This document shows positions 23,388 to 31,288 of a DNA stretch of 36,262 nt, piece after piece (within the stretch, counting starts at the first letter, position 1; each line of letters starts with the position of its first letter). The position numbers and the translations under genes are program-made. Source of the stretch: DASYHS01 sp035998295 (GTDB lineage: Bacteria; Pseudomonadota; Alphaproteobacteria; Azospirillales; Azospirillaceae). The notes under the pieces were generated by a model. The model worked only from the letters and a program-made list of their open reading frames with translations, was not told the DNA's origin and did no database searches. The stretch covers positions 1-36,262 of the forward strand of contig NZ_DASYHS010000268.1 of assembly GCF_035998295.1 (NCBI RefSeq), in the 5' to 3' direction.

Positions 23388-23465
23388 GGCCCGAACAGTA
23401 CCAAAACCGGGACGCCCCCGGTAGGAGAGCCGGCCGGCAGGGCTTGTGGAACCTGCCTAGCAAAA

Positions 23466-23474
23466 GTATCCACA
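23466..23474 (+). promoter_or_regulatory. DnaA-box-like sequence upstream of dnaB
   Basis: GTATCCACA differs at one position from the consensus TTATCCACA. It lies 79 bases before the dnaB start. A single copy is weak evidence, but DnaA control of dnaB would be sensible. Confidence 0.3.
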
Positions 23475-23566
23475 GGCTGTGAACTTCCTGGAAAATTCGG
23501 CCGTGGCACCTGGGCATGGGCCCATGCGGGGTCCGAAGCCCCACATCTGGGGGGTAGTCGAGGACG

Positions 23567-23599
23567 CCCCGACAGGGACATCCCTGATCGGCGTCGGGG
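23567..23599 (-). repeat. Nested inverted repeat in the dnaB leader
   Basis: Outer arms CCCCGAC (23567-23573) and GTCGGGG (23593-23599) enclose inner arms AGGGA (23574-23578) and TCCCT (23581-23585). It lies about 180 bases before dnaB and 60 bases past the rplI terminator, so it is probably within or near the dnaB promoter or leader. Confidence 0.45.
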
Positions 23600-23660
23600 G
23601 ACAGGCCGGGCCCGTTCGGCAGCCGGCGTTCATCGCAAAGAGGCCTAACCGGAAACGATT

Positions 23661-23688
23661 GCGGCCGGACCCCGAAGGATCCGGCCGC
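23661..23688 (-). terminator. Rho-independent terminator of the rpsF-rpsR-DUF2232-rplI operon
   Basis: A perfect 9-bp stem (GCGGCCGGA 23661-23669 with TCCGGCCGC 23680-23688) has a 10-base loop. Read on the minus strand it starts 7 bases after the rplI stop and is followed by AATCGTTT. Position and shape fit an intrinsic terminator. Confidence 0.75.
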
Positions 23689-23695
23689 GATCGCG

Positions 23696-24271
23696 TCAGG
23701 CCTGCTGTTCCTCGTCGGCGCCGGTCTCGCCTTCGGCGGTCCCGGCCTCCTCCTCTTCCTCGTCCGCCTCGAGCAGGTCGGCCGCGGTGACCATGCCGCC
23801 GCGCTGTGCCTGCATCTCGGCTTCCTCGAGGCTGCGCGCGACGTTGACCGTGATGCCGACGGAGACCTCGGGATGGAGGCTCACGCGGACCTTGGAGATG
23901 CCCAGGGTCTTGATCGGCTGGTCAATCACGACCTGGTTCCGGCCGATCGTGAAGCCGGCCTCGGTGACGGCGTCGGCGATGTCCCGCGCGGTCACGGAGC
24001 CGTACAGCATGCCGGTCTCGGCAGCCTGGCGCGTGATGACGACCGCGAGGCCTTCGAGCTTGCCGGACACCTGCTCGGCTTCCTTGCGCCGCTCGAGGTT
24101 CATCGCCTCGAGCTGGGTGCGCTGGGTCTCGAAGAAGGCGAGGTTCTGCTTAGTGGCGCGCATCGCCTTCTTCTTGGGCAGCAGGTAGTTGCGGGCGAAG
24201 CCCGGCTTGACGTTGACGACCTGCCCCATCTGGCCGAGCTTCTCGACCCGTTCCAACAGGATCACTTCCAT
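23696..24271 (-). CDS. rplI: 50S ribosomal protein bL9
   Basis: This 191-residue protein has the classic N-terminal RNA-binding domain (MEVILLERVEKLGQMGQVVN, then VKPGFARNYLLPKKKAM), the long connecting helix (about 40-75), and the C-terminal domain (GMLYGSVTARDIADAV). It is about 40 residues longer than E. coli bL9 (149) because of an acidic tail of Glu and Asp at about 165-191, common in alphaproteobacteria. The ATG shares one base with the stop of the DUF2232 gene (TAATG), so the two are coupled. Confidence 0.97.
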   Translation of the reverse strand: MEVILLERVEKLGQMGQVVNVKPGFARNYLLPKKKAMRATKQNLAFFETQRTQLEAMNLERRKEAEQVSGKLEGLAVVITRQAAETGMLYGSVTARDIADAVTEAGFTIGRNQVVIDQPIKTLGISKVRVSLHPEVSVGITVNVARSLEEAEMQAQRGGMVTAADLLEADEEEEEAGTAEGETGADEEQQA

Positions 24272-25215
24272 TACACATCCTCCTCACTGGGACCGGCGCG
24301 CATCAGCCTGCGCCGCAGGCCGGCCCATTGCTCGACCACTCCCAGGCAGATCACGAGCGGGACCATCCACTGGATCAGCACCAGGAAACCATAGAACGCC
24401 ACGAGGACTATCGGCCGGGCGTTGCGCGCCTGGGCGAAGGCGTGAACGACGGCCAGTCCGGCGAAGAAGAACGGCACCGCCAGGACCAGAGCCGCGTTGA
24501 GGGCGACATAGTCCGTCGGTTCCGGCAGCACCAGGGCCAGAAACCCCGCCACCGCCGGGCCGGCCAGGGCCGACGGCGGAAGCGAGAGATCCGCCATGCG
24601 CATCGCGGGCCGGCGGTTGCGCCCGAGACGCATCAGCAGGCCTTGCGCGAGCGCCGCGTTGGCGACGATCATCGTGATCCAAGAGGCCACGACGATGGCC
24701 GGCAGCACCCTGGACAACGGAACCACGATGCCGGCACCGTCCCCGCCGGCCGGATCCGCCTCCTCGACGAAGCCGCCCAGGCTGGCCGAGAGCTGCCGCT
24801 CGAGCCAGACCTGCAGGCCCCCGGGATGATCGGCGGCCGCCAGCGCGGCCACGACCACCAGGACCACGCCCAGCCATGCCAGCGCCATCACCAGCCGGCC
24901 GGGCGGATACCATTCGAGCGTCCCGTCCGCCGCCGCCCGCGCGAGCAACGCCTGGCGCGAGACCACAAAGGCCGGCAGCAGGGTGGCAAGCCCGAAAACG
25001 GCGGCGACGATCGGATCCGCGACCACCGCGACCGTGACGAGAGCGGTCGCGCCCCCGGCAAGCACCGCCGCCGTCCCGATGCCGAGGCCGGCGAGCAGCA
25101 GCGGCAGCGGGGCCAGGTAGGCCAGGATCAGCGCGCCGAGGCCGCCGGCGATCACCGACAGGTACATCGCCGCGCTGACGACCCCGCCGCCCGCGGCGAG
25201 CAGAAGTTGGCCCAT
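24271..25215 (-). CDS. DUF2232 family membrane protein
   Basis: This 314-residue, very hydrophobic protein has about eight membrane segments, including LGALILAYLAPLPLLLAGLG, LVMALAWLGVVLVVVAAL and VLPAIVVASWITMIVAN. The N-terminus, with a membrane helix before YLAPLPLLLAGLG, and its place between rpsR and rplI match the DUF2232/YybS-like proteins found in the rpsF-rplI operon of many alphaproteobacteria and Firmicutes. The function is not established. The gap to rpsR is 31 bases, and the stop overlaps the rplI start. Confidence 0.85.
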   Translation of the reverse strand: MGQLLLAAGGGVVSAAMYLSVIAGGLGALILAYLAPLPLLLAGLGIGTAAVLAGGATALVTVAVVADPIVAAVFGLATLLPAFVVSRQALLARAAADGTLEWYPPGRLVMALAWLGVVLVVVAALAAADHPGGLQVWLERQLSASLGGFVEEADPAGGDGAGIVVPLSRVLPAIVVASWITMIVANAALAQGLLMRLGRNRRPAMRMADLSLPPSALAGPAVAGFLALVLPEPTDYVALNAALVLAVPFFFAGLAVVHAFAQARNARPIVLVAFYGFLVLIQWMVPLVICLGVVEQWAGLRRRLMRAGPSEEDV

Positions 25216-25246
25216 GATGCCGGCCCGTCCGGTGCCGTTCGTCGTC

Positions 25247-25513
25247 CTACTTCACGATGTAGGGCAGGAGGGAAAGGAAGCGGGCGCGCTTGATGGCGCG
25301 TGCCAGCTCGCGCTGCTTCTTCGCCGAGACCGCCGTGATCCGGCTCGGGACGATCTTGCCGCGCTCGGAGATGAAGCGCGACAGCAGCTTCACGTCCTTG
25401 TAGTCGATCGTCGGCGCGTTCGCGCCCGAGAACGGGCAGGTCTTGCGGCGACGGAAGAACGGCCGGCGCGGGCCGCCGCCGGAGCGGCCGCCGGAGGTGG
25501 TGGGTCCGGTCAT
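25247..25513 (-). CDS. rpsR: 30S ribosomal protein bS18
   Basis: This 88-residue protein pairs with bS6 in the platform of the small subunit. It contains RRPFFRRRKTCPFSG, then IDYKDVKLLSRFISERGKI, PSRITAVSAKKQRELARAIK and RARFLSLLPY, all typical of bS18. The N-terminal Gly/Arg-rich extension is usual for the class. It lies 3 bases after rpsF. Confidence 0.98.
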   Translation of the reverse strand: MTGPTTSGGRSGGGPRRPFFRRRKTCPFSGANAPTIDYKDVKLLSRFISERGKIVPSRITAVSAKKQRELARAIKRARFLSLLPYIVK

Positions 25514-25516
25514 CGC

Positions 25517-25963
25517 TTACTCTCCTTCGGCTTCGCGGCGGGGGGGCCGGCTGTCACGGTCGCGATCGCGGTCACGGCCGCCGCCACCGTCCATGCGGGG
25601 ACCGCGGCGGTCGCCCCGATCACCCCGGTCGCTGCGCTCGTTGCGGCTCTGCATCATCGCGGACGGGCCCTCCTCGAGGGCGTCGACACGCACGGTCATG
25701 AACCGCAGCACGTCCTCGTTCAGGGACATGTTGCGTTCCATCTCGGCGACCGCCGCGGCGGAGGCGTCGAGGTTGAACAAGACGTAATGTCCCTTGCGGT
25801 TCTTCTTGATCTTGTAGGCGAGGGTCTTCAGACCCCAGCTCTCGACCTTGCCGACCTCGCCGCCGTTCTCGCGGACGATGTTGGAGAAGGTCTCCGTCAG
25901 CTGCTCCACCTGGGCAGCCGAGATGTCCTGGCGTGCGATGAGCACGCTTTCGTAAAGCGCCAT
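25517..25963 (-). CDS. rpsF: 30S ribosomal protein bS6
   Basis: This 148-residue protein has the S6 ferredoxin-like fold (MALYESVLIARQDISAAQVE, GKVESWGLKTLAYKIKKNRK, GHYVLFNLDA and NEDVLRFMTVRVD). From about residue 110 it carries a mixed-charge low-complexity tail of Arg, Asp and Gly (RGDRGDRRG and RDRDRDRD). The tail is longer than in E. coli, where a variable poly-Glu is added after translation. It is the first gene of the ribosomal operon and is divergent from fabD. No S6:S18-type leader motif could be confirmed by eye. Confidence 0.97.
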   Translation of the reverse strand: MALYESVLIARQDISAAQVEQLTETFSNIVRENGGEVGKVESWGLKTLAYKIKKNRKGHYVLFNLDASAAAVAEMERNMSLNEDVLRFMTVRVDALEEGPSAMMQSRNERSDRGDRGDRRGPRMDGGGGRDRDRDRDSRPPRREAEGE

Positions 25964-26197
25964 TTGGTCTCCCCATGGCTGTTACGTGGCCCGGCGCTGC
26001 GTCTAGGGGGAAATCCCGGTCGACCAGCCGCCCGCGCCTAGCCGATGCCTGGCCAGCATCGGCAAGGAGTACGCGAAGGCGCGCAATATACAGAAAACGG
26101 ACCGGTCATCAAGCCCGTAGTGCGCAAGCTTGACTTCGGTGCCCGGAGCAGTATCACTGACGGCCATTTTGCGAAAACACCGAAAGCGAGCCCCTCG

Positions 26198-27139
26198 ATG
26201 ACGAGAGCATTCGTGTTTCCGGGCCAGGGCAGCCAAGCCGTCGGCATGGGCCGCGAGCTGGCCGAAGCCTTCGCGGTCGCCCGGCACACGTTCGAGGAAG
26301 TGGACGAGGCGCTGGGCCAGAACCTCTCGCGCCTGATATTCGAGGGCCCGGAGGGCGACCTGACCCTGACCGAGAACGCCCAGCCCGCGCTGATGGCCGT
26401 GAGCCTCGCCGTGCTGCGCGTCCTTCAGCAGGAAGGCGGCATCGACGTCGGGCGGGCCTGCCGGTTCGTCGCCGGCCACAGTCTCGGCGAGTATTCGGCG
26501 CTCGCGGCGGCGGGCACCTTCGGCGTCGCGGACGCCGCCCGGCTGCTGAAGCTGCGCGGCCGGGCCATGCAGCAGGCGGTGCCGGTCGGCGAGGGCGCCA
26601 TGGCGGCAATCCTGGGCGTCGACCTCGAGACCGCCGAGCGGATCGCGGCCGAGGCCGCCGAGGGCGAAGTTTGCGCCGCCGCCAACGACAATGCGCCGGG
26701 CCAGGTCGTCCTGAGCGGGCACAAGGCGGCGGTGGAGCGCGCGACCCGGATCGCGCAGGAGCGGGAAGGCAAGCGCTCGGTGTCGCTGCCGGTGTCGGCG
26801 CCCTTCCATTGCGCATTGATGGCTCCGGCGGCCAAGGCGATGGCGCAGGCGCTCGCGAACGTCGACCTTCGTGCCCCCCTGGTGCCGCTGGTGGCCAACG
26901 TGACGGCGGAAGCGGTGACGGCGCCGGACGAGATCCGCCGCCTCCTGGTCGAGCAGGTCACCGGCCTCGTTCGCTGGCGCGAATGCGTCCTCTTCATGAA
27001 GGAGCAGGGCGTGGAGACGCTGGTCGAGATCGGGTCCGGCAAGGTCCTGGCAGGGCTGGCGAAGCGAATCGACCGGCAGCTTTCGGCCGTCTCGGTCGGC
27101 ACGCCCGCCGACATCGAAGCTTTTCTGAAGACAGTGTGA
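26198..27139 (+). CDS. fabD: Malonyl-CoA:ACP transacylase
   Basis: This 313-residue enzyme loads malonyl groups onto the acyl carrier protein. It shows FPGQGSQAVGMG (7-18), the nucleophile Ser95 in GHSLGEYS, and His204 in PVSAPFHCALM, with QPALMAVSLAVLR before the active site. The ATG at 26198 begins the family's normal N-terminus (MTRAFVFPGQGSQ). A longer frame from 26045 adds about 50 unrelated residues. It heads fabD-fabG-acpP-fabF-mltG and is divergent from rpsF with a 234-base promoter region between. Confidence 0.97.
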   Translation: MTRAFVFPGQGSQAVGMGRELAEAFAVARHTFEEVDEALGQNLSRLIFEGPEGDLTLTENAQPALMAVSLAVLRVLQQEGGIDVGRACRFVAGHSLGEYSALAAAGTFGVADAARLLKLRGRAMQQAVPVGEGAMAAILGVDLETAERIAAEAAEGEVCAAANDNAPGQVVLSGHKAAVERATRIAQEREGKRSVSLPVSAPFHCALMAPAAKAMAQALANVDLRAPLVPLVANVTAEAVTAPDEIRRLLVEQVTGLVRWRECVLFMKEQGVETLVEIGSGKVLAGLAKRIDRQLSAVSVGTPADIEAFLKTV

Positions 27140-27149
27140 GGCGGTGGGG

Positions 27150-27890
27150 ATGTTCGACCTCAGCGGCAAGACAGCCCTGGTGACCGGGGCTTCGGGGGGC
27201 ATCGGCGCCGCCATCGCCCGCGCGCTCCATGCCCGCGGCGCCACGGTGGCCCTACACGGCACCAAGACGGGCGCGCTCGAAGAACTCGCCACCGCGCTGG
27301 GCGGGGAGAGGGTGCACGTGACGCCCGCGAACCTCGCCGAGCCGTCGGAAGTGGAAGGGCTCGCCAAGGCCGCCGAGGAGGCGATGGGACGGGTCGACAT
27401 CCTCGTCAACAACGCCGGTCTCACGAGGGACGGGCTCGCGATCCGGATGAAGGACGACGACTGGCAGCTCGTCCTCGACGTCAACCTCACGGCCGGCTTC
27501 CGCCTCGCGCGCGGGCTGCTGAAGGGAATGATGAAGCGGCGCTGGGGACGGGTCGTCGGCATCACCTCGATCGTCGGCGTCACCGGCAACCCCGGCCAGG
27601 CGAACTATGCCGCCAGCAAGGCGGGAATGATCGGAATGACGAAGGCGCTCGCGGCCGAGGTCGCGTCGCGCAACATCACCGTCAACTGCCTCGCCCCCGG
27701 CTTCATCGGCACGCACATGACCGACGTCCTGCCGGAAGAGCAGAAGGCGAAACTCCTGGGCGCGATCCCGGCCGGCAGGCTGGGGAGGCCGGAGGACATC
27801 GCGGCGGGGGTCCTGTTCCTCGCCAGCGAGGAGGCCGCCTACGTCACCGGCCAGACGCTGCACGTCAATGGCGGCATGGCCATGATCTGA
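27150..27890 (+). CDS. fabG: 3-oxoacyl-ACP reductase FabG
   Basis: This 246-residue classical SDR reduces 3-oxoacyl-ACP with NADPH. It has TGASGGIG (12-19), NNAG (87-90), the catalytic Ser140, Tyr153 and Lys157 (NYAASKAGM), and the FabG ending YVTGQTLHVNGGMAMI. The ATG at 27150 is preceded by GAGGCGGTGGGG. A GTG six bases earlier is less likely. It follows fabD by 10 bases. Confidence 0.96.
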   Translation: MFDLSGKTALVTGASGGIGAAIARALHARGATVALHGTKTGALEELATALGGERVHVTPANLAEPSEVEGLAKAAEEAMGRVDILVNNAGLTRDGLAIRMKDDDWQLVLDVNLTAGFRLARGLLKGMMKRRWGRVVGITSIVGVTGNPGQANYAASKAGMIGMTKALAAEVASRNITVNCLAPGFIGTHMTDVLPEEQKAKLLGAIPAGRLGRPEDIAAGVLFLASEEAAYVTGQTLHVNGGMAMI

Positions 27891-28092
27891 AGCGCGAGCC
27901 GCGGCCGCGAGGCCAGGGTTACCAAGCCTTCCGAAAGGTTGGGAGCGCTGGTCAAGCTGTCTGAAACGTGATATGTGACGGCACTTTTCCGGGGGGCAGC
28001 CAATGTTCGGCAAGCGGTCCGCCAGGACCGACCGGAACTGATGTCCAGACGTCGGGTCAACACATCCAGTAGAATCGAGAAGGTTTGGGAAA
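27891..28092 (+). promoter_or_regulatory. fabG-acpP intergenic region
   Basis: These 202 bases without a gene separate fabG from acpP. A near-inverted repeat CCAAGCCTT-CCG-AAAGGTTGG (27922-27942) could be a weak terminator or attenuator. The gap suggests that acpP has its own promoter, as acpP often does. No hexamers can be assigned with confidence. Confidence 0.4.
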
Positions 28093-28332
28093 ATGAGCGA
28101 CATCGCTGAGCGCGTTAAGAAGATCGTCGTGGAGCACCTGGGCGTCGAAGAGTCGAAGGTGACCGAGAACGCCAGCTTCATCGACGATCTCGGAGCCGAC
28201 AGCTTGGACACGGTCGAGCTGGTCATGGCGTTCGAGGAGGAGTTCGGGGTCGAGATCCCCGACGACGCCGCCGAGAAGATCCTGACGGTCAAGGACGCCA
28301 TCGAGTTCATCAAGGCGAACACCGCTGCCTGA
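28093..28332 (+). CDS. acpP: Acyl carrier protein
   Basis: This 79-residue acidic helical carrier has the phosphopantetheine attachment Ser37 in GADSLDTVELVMAFEEEF, preceded by SFIDDL and followed by IPDDAAEKILTVKDA. It carries growing acyl chains in fatty acid synthesis. AGAAGG lies 10 bases before the ATG. Its neighbours fabG and fabF are its partner enzymes. Confidence 0.98.
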   Translation: MSDIAERVKKIVVEHLGVEESKVTENASFIDDLGADSLDTVELVMAFEEEFGVEIPDDAAEKILTVKDAIEFIKANTAA

Positions 28333-28405
28333 GTAGCGGACGTTGCGGAGCGGCCAGGCGCCTACCTGGCCGACCATCCAGAGCAGCACGAGTTCAGGAA
28401 TTCCC

Positions 28406-29671
28406 ATGAGACGCGTTGTCGTAACGGGTTTCGGCATGGTCACGCCCCTTGGGGTCGGCGTCGGCGAGAACTGGCGTCGGCTGATCGGTGGCGAGTCCGG
28501 CCTTCGGGCGATCGAGAACTTCGACGTCTCCGATCTGCCGTCGAAGGTCGCGGGCCAGATCCCGCGGGGCGAGGGGACGGCCGGCCTGTTCAATCCGGAC
28601 GACTATGTTTCGTCCAAGGACCAGCGGAAGATGGACGAGTTCATCGTCTACGCCGTTGCGGCCGCGAAGGAGGCGGTCCAGGACAGCGGGTGGGAGCCTC
28701 CCAACGACGAGGAACGCGAGCGGACCGGCGTGATGATCGGGTCCGGCATCGGCGGGCTCGCCGGCATCGCGGACGGCGCGCTGACGCTCGATAAGAGAGG
28801 GCCGCGCCGGCTGTCGCCGTTCTTCATCCCGGCCAGCCTGATCAACCTCGCTTCCGGTCATGTCTCGATCATGCACGGGTTCAAGGGACCGAACCATTCC
28901 GTGGTGACGGCCTGCTCGACCGGTGCGCACGCGATCGGCGACGCGGCCCGGCTGATCATGTGGGAGGACGCCGACGTCATGGTCGCCGGCGGAGCCGAAG
29001 CGGCGATCACCCGGCTCGGGGTCGGCGGCTTCGCCGCGGCGCGCGCGCTGTCCACCGGCTTCAACGACCGCCCCAGCGCCGCGTCGCGGCCCTGGGACCG
29101 CGACCGCGACGGCTTCGTGATGGGCGAGGGGGCCGGCGTCGTGGTGCTGGAGGAACTGGAGCACGCCAAGCGGCGCGGCGCCAAGATCTACGCCGAAGTG
29201 GTCGGCTACGGCCTGTCCGGCGACGCCTACCACATCACCGCCCCTCCCGAGGACGGCAACGGTGGTTTCCGGGCGATGCGGGCCGCGCTCAAGCGCGCCG
29301 GCATGGACCCGTCGCAGATCGACTACATCAACGCCCATGGCACGTCGACCCCGCTCGGGGACGAGATCGAGCTCGGCGCCGTCCGCCGGCTGTTCGGTGC
29401 CGCGGCCGACACCGTGACGATGTCCTCCACGAAATCCGCGATCGGGCACCTGCTCGGCGCCGCCGGGGCGGTCGAGGCCATCTACTCGATCAAGGCGATC
29501 ATGGACGGGGTGGTTCCGCCCACGCTGAACCTGGACAACCCGTCCGAGAACTGCGTGGGTGTCGACCTCGTGCCGAAGCAGCCCAAGGAGCGCAAGGTGA
29601 ACGCCGCGCTCTCCAATTCCTTCGGCTTCGGCGGTACGAACGCCTCCCTCGTCTTCAAGAAGTTCCAGTAG
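28406..29671 (+). CDS. fabF: 3-oxoacyl-ACP synthase II (FabF)
   Basis: This 421-residue condensing enzyme elongates acyl-ACP with malonyl-ACP. Catalytic Cys170 is in VVTACSTGAHAIGDA. The two active-site His residues are in NAHGTSTPLGDEIE and AIGHLLGAAGAVE, and the FabF ending NSFGFGGTNASLVF is present. The ATG at 28406 (MRRVVVTGFGMVTPLG) is the usual start. An upstream in-frame start at 28343 lacks homology. It lies 73 bases after acpP and 9 bases before mltG. Confidence 0.97.
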   Translation: MRRVVVTGFGMVTPLGVGVGENWRRLIGGESGLRAIENFDVSDLPSKVAGQIPRGEGTAGLFNPDDYVSSKDQRKMDEFIVYAVAAAKEAVQDSGWEPPNDEERERTGVMIGSGIGGLAGIADGALTLDKRGPRRLSPFFIPASLINLASGHVSIMHGFKGPNHSVVTACSTGAHAIGDAARLIMWEDADVMVAGGAEAAITRLGVGGFAAARALSTGFNDRPSAASRPWDRDRDGFVMGEGAGVVVLEELEHAKRRGAKIYAEVVGYGLSGDAYHITAPPEDGNGGFRAMRAALKRAGMDPSQIDYINAHGTSTPLGDEIELGAVRRLFGAAADTVTMSSTKSAIGHLLGAAGAVEAIYSIKAIMDGVVPPTLNLDNPSENCVGVDLVPKQPKERKVNAALSNSFGFGGTNASLVFKKFQ

Positions 29672-29680
29672 GGCCGCGCG

Positions 29681-30676
29681 ATGCGCCGCGCGGTCCGGAT
29701 CGCGGCCGCCGTAGTCGCTGCCGTCACCCTCGTCCTCGGGGGCGTGGTGGCGCTGTATGGCACGTTGGTGATGGACGGCCCGTCCGGGAGCGAGGTGACG
29801 CTGATCGTGCCGCGCGGCGCCGGTACCGGGGCGATCGCGCAGAGCCTGGCCGATGCCGGCGTGGTCAACGGCGCTTGGCAGGTCATGCTGGCGTCGCGGA
29901 TCGAGCAGCCCGAGGCCACGTTGAAGGCGGGGGAGTACAGCTTCCCGGCCGGCGTGAGCGCGGCCGAAGCCGTGCGGATCATGAAGGAGGGGCGCTCGGT
30001 TGTCCGGCGCCTCACCGTTCCGGAAGGCCTGACTTCGGCCCAGGTGATGCAGCTCCTCGCCGAGGAGCGGGCGCTGTCGGGCGACGTGCCCGAGCCGCCG
30101 CCCGAAGGCACCCTGCTGCCGGAAACCTATCATTTCTCCTACGGCGACAGCCGGTCGGACATGGTCGGGCGCATGATGTCCATGATGGACGCGGCGCTGG
30201 CGGAGGCGTGGCCGAAACGCGCGCCCAACGCGCCGGTCTCGTCCCCGGCCGAGGCGGTCATCCTCGCCTCGATCGTCGAGAAGGAGACGAGCGTCGCCGA
30301 GGAACGCGCGATGGTCGCCGGCGTCTTCGCCAACCGGCTCGCGCGCAGCATGCGCCTCCAGTCAGATCCCACTGTGGTCTATGCGCTGACCGGGGGGAGC
30401 GGGTCGCTCGGCCGGGCACTGACGCGCGAGGATTGGAAGGTGGCGTCGCCCTACAATACCTATGCCTCCGACGGCTTGCCCCCGGGGCCGATCGCCAATC
30501 CCGGGCGCGCTTCGATCGAAGCCGTCCTCCAGCCTGCCCGCCACGACTATCTGTACTTCGTCGCCGACGGCTCGGGCGGGCATGCCTTTGCCAGGACGCT
30601 GTCCGGGCACAACAGGAACGTAGCGCGCTGGCGCGCCTTCCGCCGGGAGCAGGCCGAAACCCCGGCGCAGGAGTGA
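29681..30676 (+). CDS. mltG: Endolytic murein transglycosylase MltG
   Basis: This 331-residue membrane-anchored lytic transglycosylase cuts nascent glycan strands to set their length. It has an N-terminal membrane helix (about 8-28), then a LysM-like subdomain (VTLIVPRGAGTGAIAQSLA). In the YceG catalytic domain the active-site Glu200 lies in ASIVEKETS, followed by RLQSDPTVVY and SPYNTYASDGLPPGPIANPG. It follows fabF by 9 bases, a common pairing that links lipid and wall synthesis. Length fits the family. Confidence 0.95.
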   Translation: MRRAVRIAAAVVAAVTLVLGGVVALYGTLVMDGPSGSEVTLIVPRGAGTGAIAQSLADAGVVNGAWQVMLASRIEQPEATLKAGEYSFPAGVSAAEAVRIMKEGRSVVRRLTVPEGLTSAQVMQLLAEERALSGDVPEPPPEGTLLPETYHFSYGDSRSDMVGRMMSMMDAALAEAWPKRAPNAPVSSPAEAVILASIVEKETSVAEERAMVAGVFANRLARSMRLQSDPTVVYALTGGSGSLGRALTREDWKVASPYNTYASDGLPPGPIANPGRASIEAVLQPARHDYLYFVADGSGGHAFARTLSGHNRNVARWRAFRREQAETPAQE

Positions 30677-30683
30677 CCGCCGC

Positions 30684-31154
30684 TCAGCCCGGCAGCGGCA
30701 ATGCCGTCGTGGCCTTCACCTCCTCCATGACGGCGTAGGTGTGGGTCTCCCTCACGCCGGGCAACGCCACGAGCGAGTTTCCCAGGAAGTCCCGGTACGC
30801 GGCCATGTCCTTCACCCGCGCCTTGACCAGGTAGTCGAAGCCGCCGGCGACCATGTAGCATTCCTGGACTTCCGGCATGGCGCCGACGGCTTCCTTGAAC
30901 CGGTCGAACACGTCCGGCGTCGTGCGGTCGAGAATCACCTCGATGAAGACCAGCAGCCCGCTGCCGAGCTTCGCCGGGTCGAGCAGCGCCACGTAGCGGC
31001 TGATCAGTCCGCTCTTCTCGAGCCTGCGGACCCGCTCCAGACAGGCTGGCGGGCTGAGATTGACGCGCCGCGCGAGTTCCACATTGGTGAGCCGTCCGTC
31101 GTGCTGGAGCGCGTCCAGGATCGAGCGGTCGATGCGGTCCGGCGGGATCGTCAT
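30684..31154 (-). CDS. Lrp/AsnC family regulator, probable PutR-type activator of putA
   Basis: This 156-residue regulator has an N-terminal winged helix-turn-helix (IDRSILDALQHDGRLTNVEL, then ARRVNLSPPACLERVRRLEK). The C-terminal RAM ligand-binding domain contains EVQECYMVAGGFDYLVKARV and LPGVRETHTYAVMEEVK. The ATG at 31154 gives the normal length. The upstream ATG at 31202 adds unlikely residues. It is divergent from putA with a 134-base gap. In several alphaproteobacteria an Lrp-type PutR activates putA in response to proline, so that role is likely here by context. Confidence 0.9.
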   Translation of the reverse strand: MTIPPDRIDRSILDALQHDGRLTNVELARRVNLSPPACLERVRRLEKSGLISRYVALLDPAKLGSGLLVFIEVILDRTTPDVFDRFKEAVGAMPEVQECYMVAGGFDYLVKARVKDMAAYRDFLGNSLVALPGVRETHTYAVMEEVKATTALPLPG

Positions 31155-31288
31155 GGCAATCGGCGAACTTTCTTCGGTGCGAGGTGCGACAGGCGCACCC
31201 ATGTTAGGCGAGGGCCTCGGAAATCCGCCACCAATTTCGCGCCGTTAGCGATAACATGCCTTTGATTATTCGGGAGAAAATCAACGCC

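Larger units (their letters stand above)
23388..23695. other. Intergenic region between rplI and dnaB
   Basis: These 308 bases hold the rplI terminator at the right end and the upstream region of dnaB (minus strand). Features are a DnaA-box-like nonamer GTATCCACA at 23466-23474, with arms CACAG/CTGTG around it, and a nested inverted repeat at 23567-23599. No gene could be supported. Confidence 0.5.

Noticed and set aside
28394..30133. Long minus-strand frame across fabF and mltG
   Set aside because: Shadow of two well-supported plus-strand genes.
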